DNA of 64,000 bases from Lachnospira sp900551945 (GTDB lineage Bacteria; Bacillota; Clostridia; Lachnospirales; Lachnospiraceae): NCBI GenBank assembly GCA_048380335.1, contig DBFCCI010000036.1, positions 62,001-126,000 on the forward strand, read 5' to 3'. Shown here piece by piece: positions 61,644 to 64,000 of the stretch. The stretch's first letter is position 1, and each line of letters begins with the position of its first letter. The notes beneath the pieces were generated by a model. That model was given only the letters and a program-made list of their open reading frames with translations. It searched no databases and was not told the DNA's origin. The position numbers and the translations under genes are program-made.

Positions 61644-63251
61644 ATGAGAAAAAACAAAAATGGTTTTTATCAGTTTGCTTGTAAAGAGGATGGTATTTAT
61701 ATAACGGTATATTCAGGAATTGATGGTAAGGATAATGCTAATCTAAAAGATGCACTTTTCTACATAGAAAAGAGAAATATACCAGATGTAGATGTTGTAA
61801 AAGTAGGAGAAGCATTTAAAAATGCAAATGAGCAAGGATATACAGTTAAGATATCGTCTAGTGAATGTCATGCTATTGATGAATTTGGACTTTATTATAT
61901 AGCTTCTGATGGAATGAAGACTGAAGCAGTATTTTATCCTCCATTTGAAGGTGCGCATGAATTAAGTAAAACAGAAATAATTAACGATATTACACATGCT
62001 GGAGTAAGAAATGGTATTGATGAAAGTGTAATAGAAGAATTTTTAAGTTCTAAAAACTATAATAAAACATATATAGTTGCAAAGGGAACAAAACCAGTTG
62101 AAGGTAAGGCTGGTTTTGTGGAATATAAGTTTAATACGCAATTAAAGCCTCGCCCTAAGATGAACGATGATGGAACAGTAGATTTTCATACACTTGAGAA
62201 TGTAAACCATGTGGCAGAGGGAGATGTAGTTGCAGTGCTGCACCCTGAGCAAAGAGGTGAAGCAGGTATTGATGTGTATGGCAGGTCAATAAGACCATCA
62301 AGTGTAAAACATGTTGTATTCAAATATGGAAGAAATCTTTCAATATCAGAAGATGGTTTGTCACTTATATCTATGGTAAGTGGTCATGTAACACTTGAAA
62401 ATGATAAGGTGTTCGTATCAAATGTCATGGAAATTGTAGATGTCGATAATTCTACAGGTGATATAAAATATGATGGTAATGTTTCTATAAAGGGCAATAT
62501 ATTAGCAGGATTTTCAATTGAAGCTACAGGTGATGTAGTTGTAAGTGGTGTTGTAGAAGGCGCAACAGTTATAGCAGGCGGCAATATAATCTTAAATAGA
62601 GGCGTTCAAGGAATGAATAGAGCTGTTATTAAGGCTGGTGGCAACATAGTTACAAAGTTCATAGAAGGAGCATCACTTGTTGAAGCAGGTGGTGATATTT
62701 CAACGGACTCAATTTTACATAGCAAGGTATTTGCTAATGGCACAATAACGGCTGAGGGTAAAAAAGGTCTTATTATTGGTGGCGAGGTAAAGTCATCTAA
62801 GATGATTATCGCTAAGGTAATAGGTAACACTATGGGAACAGCTACAACGGTTGGTGCAGGTGTTGACCCGTCAGCAAAGAGAAGACTAGAAGAACTTAAA
62901 AAAGAGTTAGAAACTCTTGGGAATAATAAGTTACAATTAAATCAAGTTATTACAGTTCTTAGAAAGAAACAGGATATGGATGGAACTTTAAGTAAGGATA
63001 AGCAAGAATTACAACAAAAGTCAACTCGTAATTTGTTATTAATAGAAAAAGAACTAATTGAAAAGAAGAAAGAATATGCTGAATTAAAACAGCAAATAGT
63101 TGAAGATGACAATGCCAGAATTAAAGTTTCAGATACTATTTATAATGGTGTTAAGCTTGTTTTTGGCGACCAATTCCTGTTTATTAAGGAAAAGAACTGC
63201 CATTGTCAATATGCAAAAGAAAGAGCAGATATTGTTCAACTTTCATTATAA
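61644..63251 (+). CDS. DUF342 (FapA-like) polymer-forming protein
   Basis: The 535-residue protein has an N-terminal domain, then a right-handed beta-helix type DUF342 core with repeated GNIL/GDVVVSGVVEGATVIAGGNI turns (about 275-400), and a C-terminal Glu/Lys-rich coiled coil. DUF342 genes follow sigD in many Clostridia, but the function is unsolved; a FapA-like sensing or scaffold role is inference. Its stop lies 6 nt before the second inserted element. Confidence 0.85.
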   Translation: MRKNKNGFYQFACKEDGIYITVYSGIDGKDNANLKDALFYIEKRNIPDVDVVKVGEAFKNANEQGYTVKISSSECHAIDEFGLYYIASDGMKTEAVFYPPFEGAHELSKTEIINDITHAGVRNGIDESVIEEFLSSKNYNKTYIVAKGTKPVEGKAGFVEYKFNTQLKPRPKMNDDGTVDFHTLENVNHVAEGDVVAVLHPEQRGEAGIDVYGRSIRPSSVKHVVFKYGRNLSISEDGLSLISMVSGHVTLENDKVFVSNVMEIVDVDNSTGDIKYDGNVSIKGNILAGFSIEATGDVVVSGVVEGATVIAGGNIILNRGVQGMNRAVIKAGGNIVTKFIEGASLVEAGGDISTDSILHSKVFANGTITAEGKKGLIIGGEVKSSKMIIAKVIGNTMGTATTVGAGVDPSAKRRLEELKKELETLGNNKLQLNQVITVLRKKQDMDGTLSKDKQELQQKSTRNLLLIEKELIEKKKEYAELKQQIVEDDNARIKVSDTIYNGVKLVFGDQFLFIKEKNCHCQYAKERADIVQLSL

Positions 63252-63257
63252 CTTTTA
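63246..63257 (+). repeat. Target-site duplication of element copy B (left)
   Basis: TTATAACTTTTA occurs here and again at 63447-63458. The duplication overlaps the end of the DUF342 gene, including its TAA. Confidence 0.85.
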
Positions 63258-63446
63258 TAGGTAATTGCGAAATGAATTGACTGTAATTTATGTATTTTGC
63301 ATAGAAATAAGCCCCAATATAATATTTTAGACCTTGAAATTTAGGCAAAATAGATATAAAAGTTTTTATTTCAGTGAGGAGAATTGCAAAATAGAGTCTC
63401 AAAGAAGTTAGAGTTTATGCAGCTTGTGGAGTTTTGCAAACGCCTA
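63258..63446 (+). mobile_element. MITE-like non-autonomous element, copy B (189 bp)
   Basis: The element begins TAGGTAATTGCGAAA and ends TTTTGCAAACGCCTA and is in the same orientation as copy A. It differs by seven substitutions plus a 6-bp insertion near 63351. Its promoter-like pair TTGCAT (63297-63302) and TAATAT (63320-63325), 17 bp apart, is closer to consensus than in copy A. The downstream small gene follows 36 bp beyond the element. Confidence 0.88.
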
Positions 63447-63458
63447 TTATAACTTTTA
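63447..63458 (+). repeat. Target-site duplication of element copy B (right)
   Basis: It is a perfect copy of 63246-63257. Confidence 0.85.
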
Positions 63459-63481
63459 GACTAAAAGGAGGCACTTGTAAC

Positions 63482-63793
63482 ATGAAGCCAATAGATGTAG
63501 CTATGATACAACAGATAAATGAAGTGTCCAATATAAAACTATCTCAAGACCACAAACCGATGGTTGAACAACAGACAATTTCTACAATGGTTCAAAAGGA
63601 AGTTGAAGTAAAAGCAGAAGTTGTTACAAGCAAAGACGATGTTGAAAATCGTGAACAAAAGTATGATGCAAAAGAAAAAAGTGGTAATGAGTACGAAGAT
63701 GGTAAAAAAGGAAGATATGAAAAAAAGAACAAAAGCGATGGAAAGGTCTTTTTAAAAGGTCATAATATTGCAGATTTTGATATTAAGATATAA
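63482..63793 (+). CDS. Small unknown charged protein at end of the cluster
   Basis: The 103-residue protein is soluble and Lys/Glu-rich, ending GKVFLKGHNIADFDIKI. I recognise no family. AAAAGGAGG lies 10 nt before the ATG, which is a strong site. It follows the DUF342 gene after the inserted element and is followed by hairpins, so it is probably the last gene of its transcript. Confidence 0.7.
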   Translation: MKPIDVAMIQQINEVSNIKLSQDHKPMVEQQTISTMVQKEVEVKAEVVTSKDDVENREQKYDAKEKSGNEYEDGKKGRYEKKNKSDGKVFLKGHNIADFDIKI

Positions 63794-63839
63794 ACTATAA
63801 AAAACACGCCTTGCGAGTTTTTTAAGTTGCCACGACTTT

Positions 63840-63870
63840 GCCAAAGCCTATACTTAAACGAGGCTTTGGC
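63840..63870 (+). terminator. Hairpin after the small gene
   Basis: GCCAAAGCC (63840-63848) pairs perfectly with GGCTTTGGC (63862-63870) and TTGTTGTT follows. It probably terminates the cluster transcript. Confidence 0.65.
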
Positions 63871-63887
63871 TTGTTGTTCGCATAAAT

Positions 63888-63925
63888 GAAAGTGTCCGTA
63901 AGATGTAATTCTTAAGGGCACTTTT
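63888..63925 (+). terminator. Second hairpin with T-tract
   Basis: AAAGTGTCC pairs with GGGCACTTT with inner TAAGA/TCTTA pairs, and TTTTATAG follows. Together with the preceding hairpin it would form a double terminator. Confidence 0.6.
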
Positions 63926-63970
63926 ATAGAATTGTTATTATGATACTTTTATTGAAATGGAGAAAATTTA

Positions 63971-64000
63971 ATGTCAACAATATTTATAGTAATGATAGTA
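63971..64000 (+). CDS. Partial gene running off the window
   Basis: ATG 63971 has TGGAG 9 nt upstream and ten codons (MSTIFIVMIV) before the window ends. The hydrophobic start suggests a membrane anchor. A SwrB/DUF6115-like protein often follows sigD in related clusters, but that is only a guess. Confidence 0.4.
   Translation, partial: MSTIFIVMIV

Noticed and set aside
1..64000. CRISPR arrays, tRNA, rRNA and complete insertion sequences
   Set aside because: No regularly spaced repeats, cloverleaf-like segments, rRNA blocks or transposase genes were noticed on either strand.

Overview
The window is AT-rich, every supported gene lies on the + strand, and the gene content points to a motile, Gram-positive anaerobe of the Lachnospiraceae (Clostridia). 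The evidence is CodY placed directly upstream of one long fla/che cluster that ends in sigD, a Bacillus-like ireB-ruvX-DUF1292 ... mltG-trmR-U32 neighbourhood, SigK, the serC-serA plus DUF1015 pairing, and abundant TTG starts with strong AGGAGG ribosome binding sites. The genus cannot be fixed from the sequence alone.

Bases 1-9345 hold metabolism and surface functions: the 3' part of serC, serA, a membrane chemoreceptor, a DUF1015 protein, an esterase, a branching-enzyme-like protein with altered catalytic residues, and an MscS channel. Bases 9346-12002 are the strangest part. A two-gene VTC/DUF4956 cassette is bracketed by two unrelated, very large inverted repeats (156 and 217 nt), a decayed tandem duplication and a 250-nt tract almost without C.

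Bases 12003-18750 are housekeeping: ireB, ruvX, DUF1292, RNase J, ylbF, a minimal MltG-like protein, the wobble-uridine modification genes trmR and trhP, and sigK, whose ribosome site sits in a hairpin. Bases 19171-28214 carry an Xaa-Pro aminopeptidase, an unknown anchored protein, an orphan divergent PilT-like ATPase, yifB, dprA and topA. CodY follows.

From 29387 to the end is the flagellar and chemotaxis cluster: flgBC-fliEFGHIJ, a MotE-like protein, fliK-flgD-flgE, swrD-motAB-fliLMY-cheY-fliOPQR-flhBAFG, a YcgR-type PilZ protein, cheBAWCD, sigD, a DUF342 protein and small unknowns. Basal body, export apparatus, stators, switch and the chemotaxis phosphorelay are made together, and SigD would then drive late genes outside the window. 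Promoter-like sites at 29387, 41203 and 50414 and hairpins between genes suggest the cluster is read in segments. Two copies of a 183/189-bp non-coding element, each flanked by a perfect 12-bp target duplication, have inserted into the cluster between fliP and fliQ and after the DUF342 gene. No tRNA, rRNA, CRISPR array or complete insertion sequence was seen.
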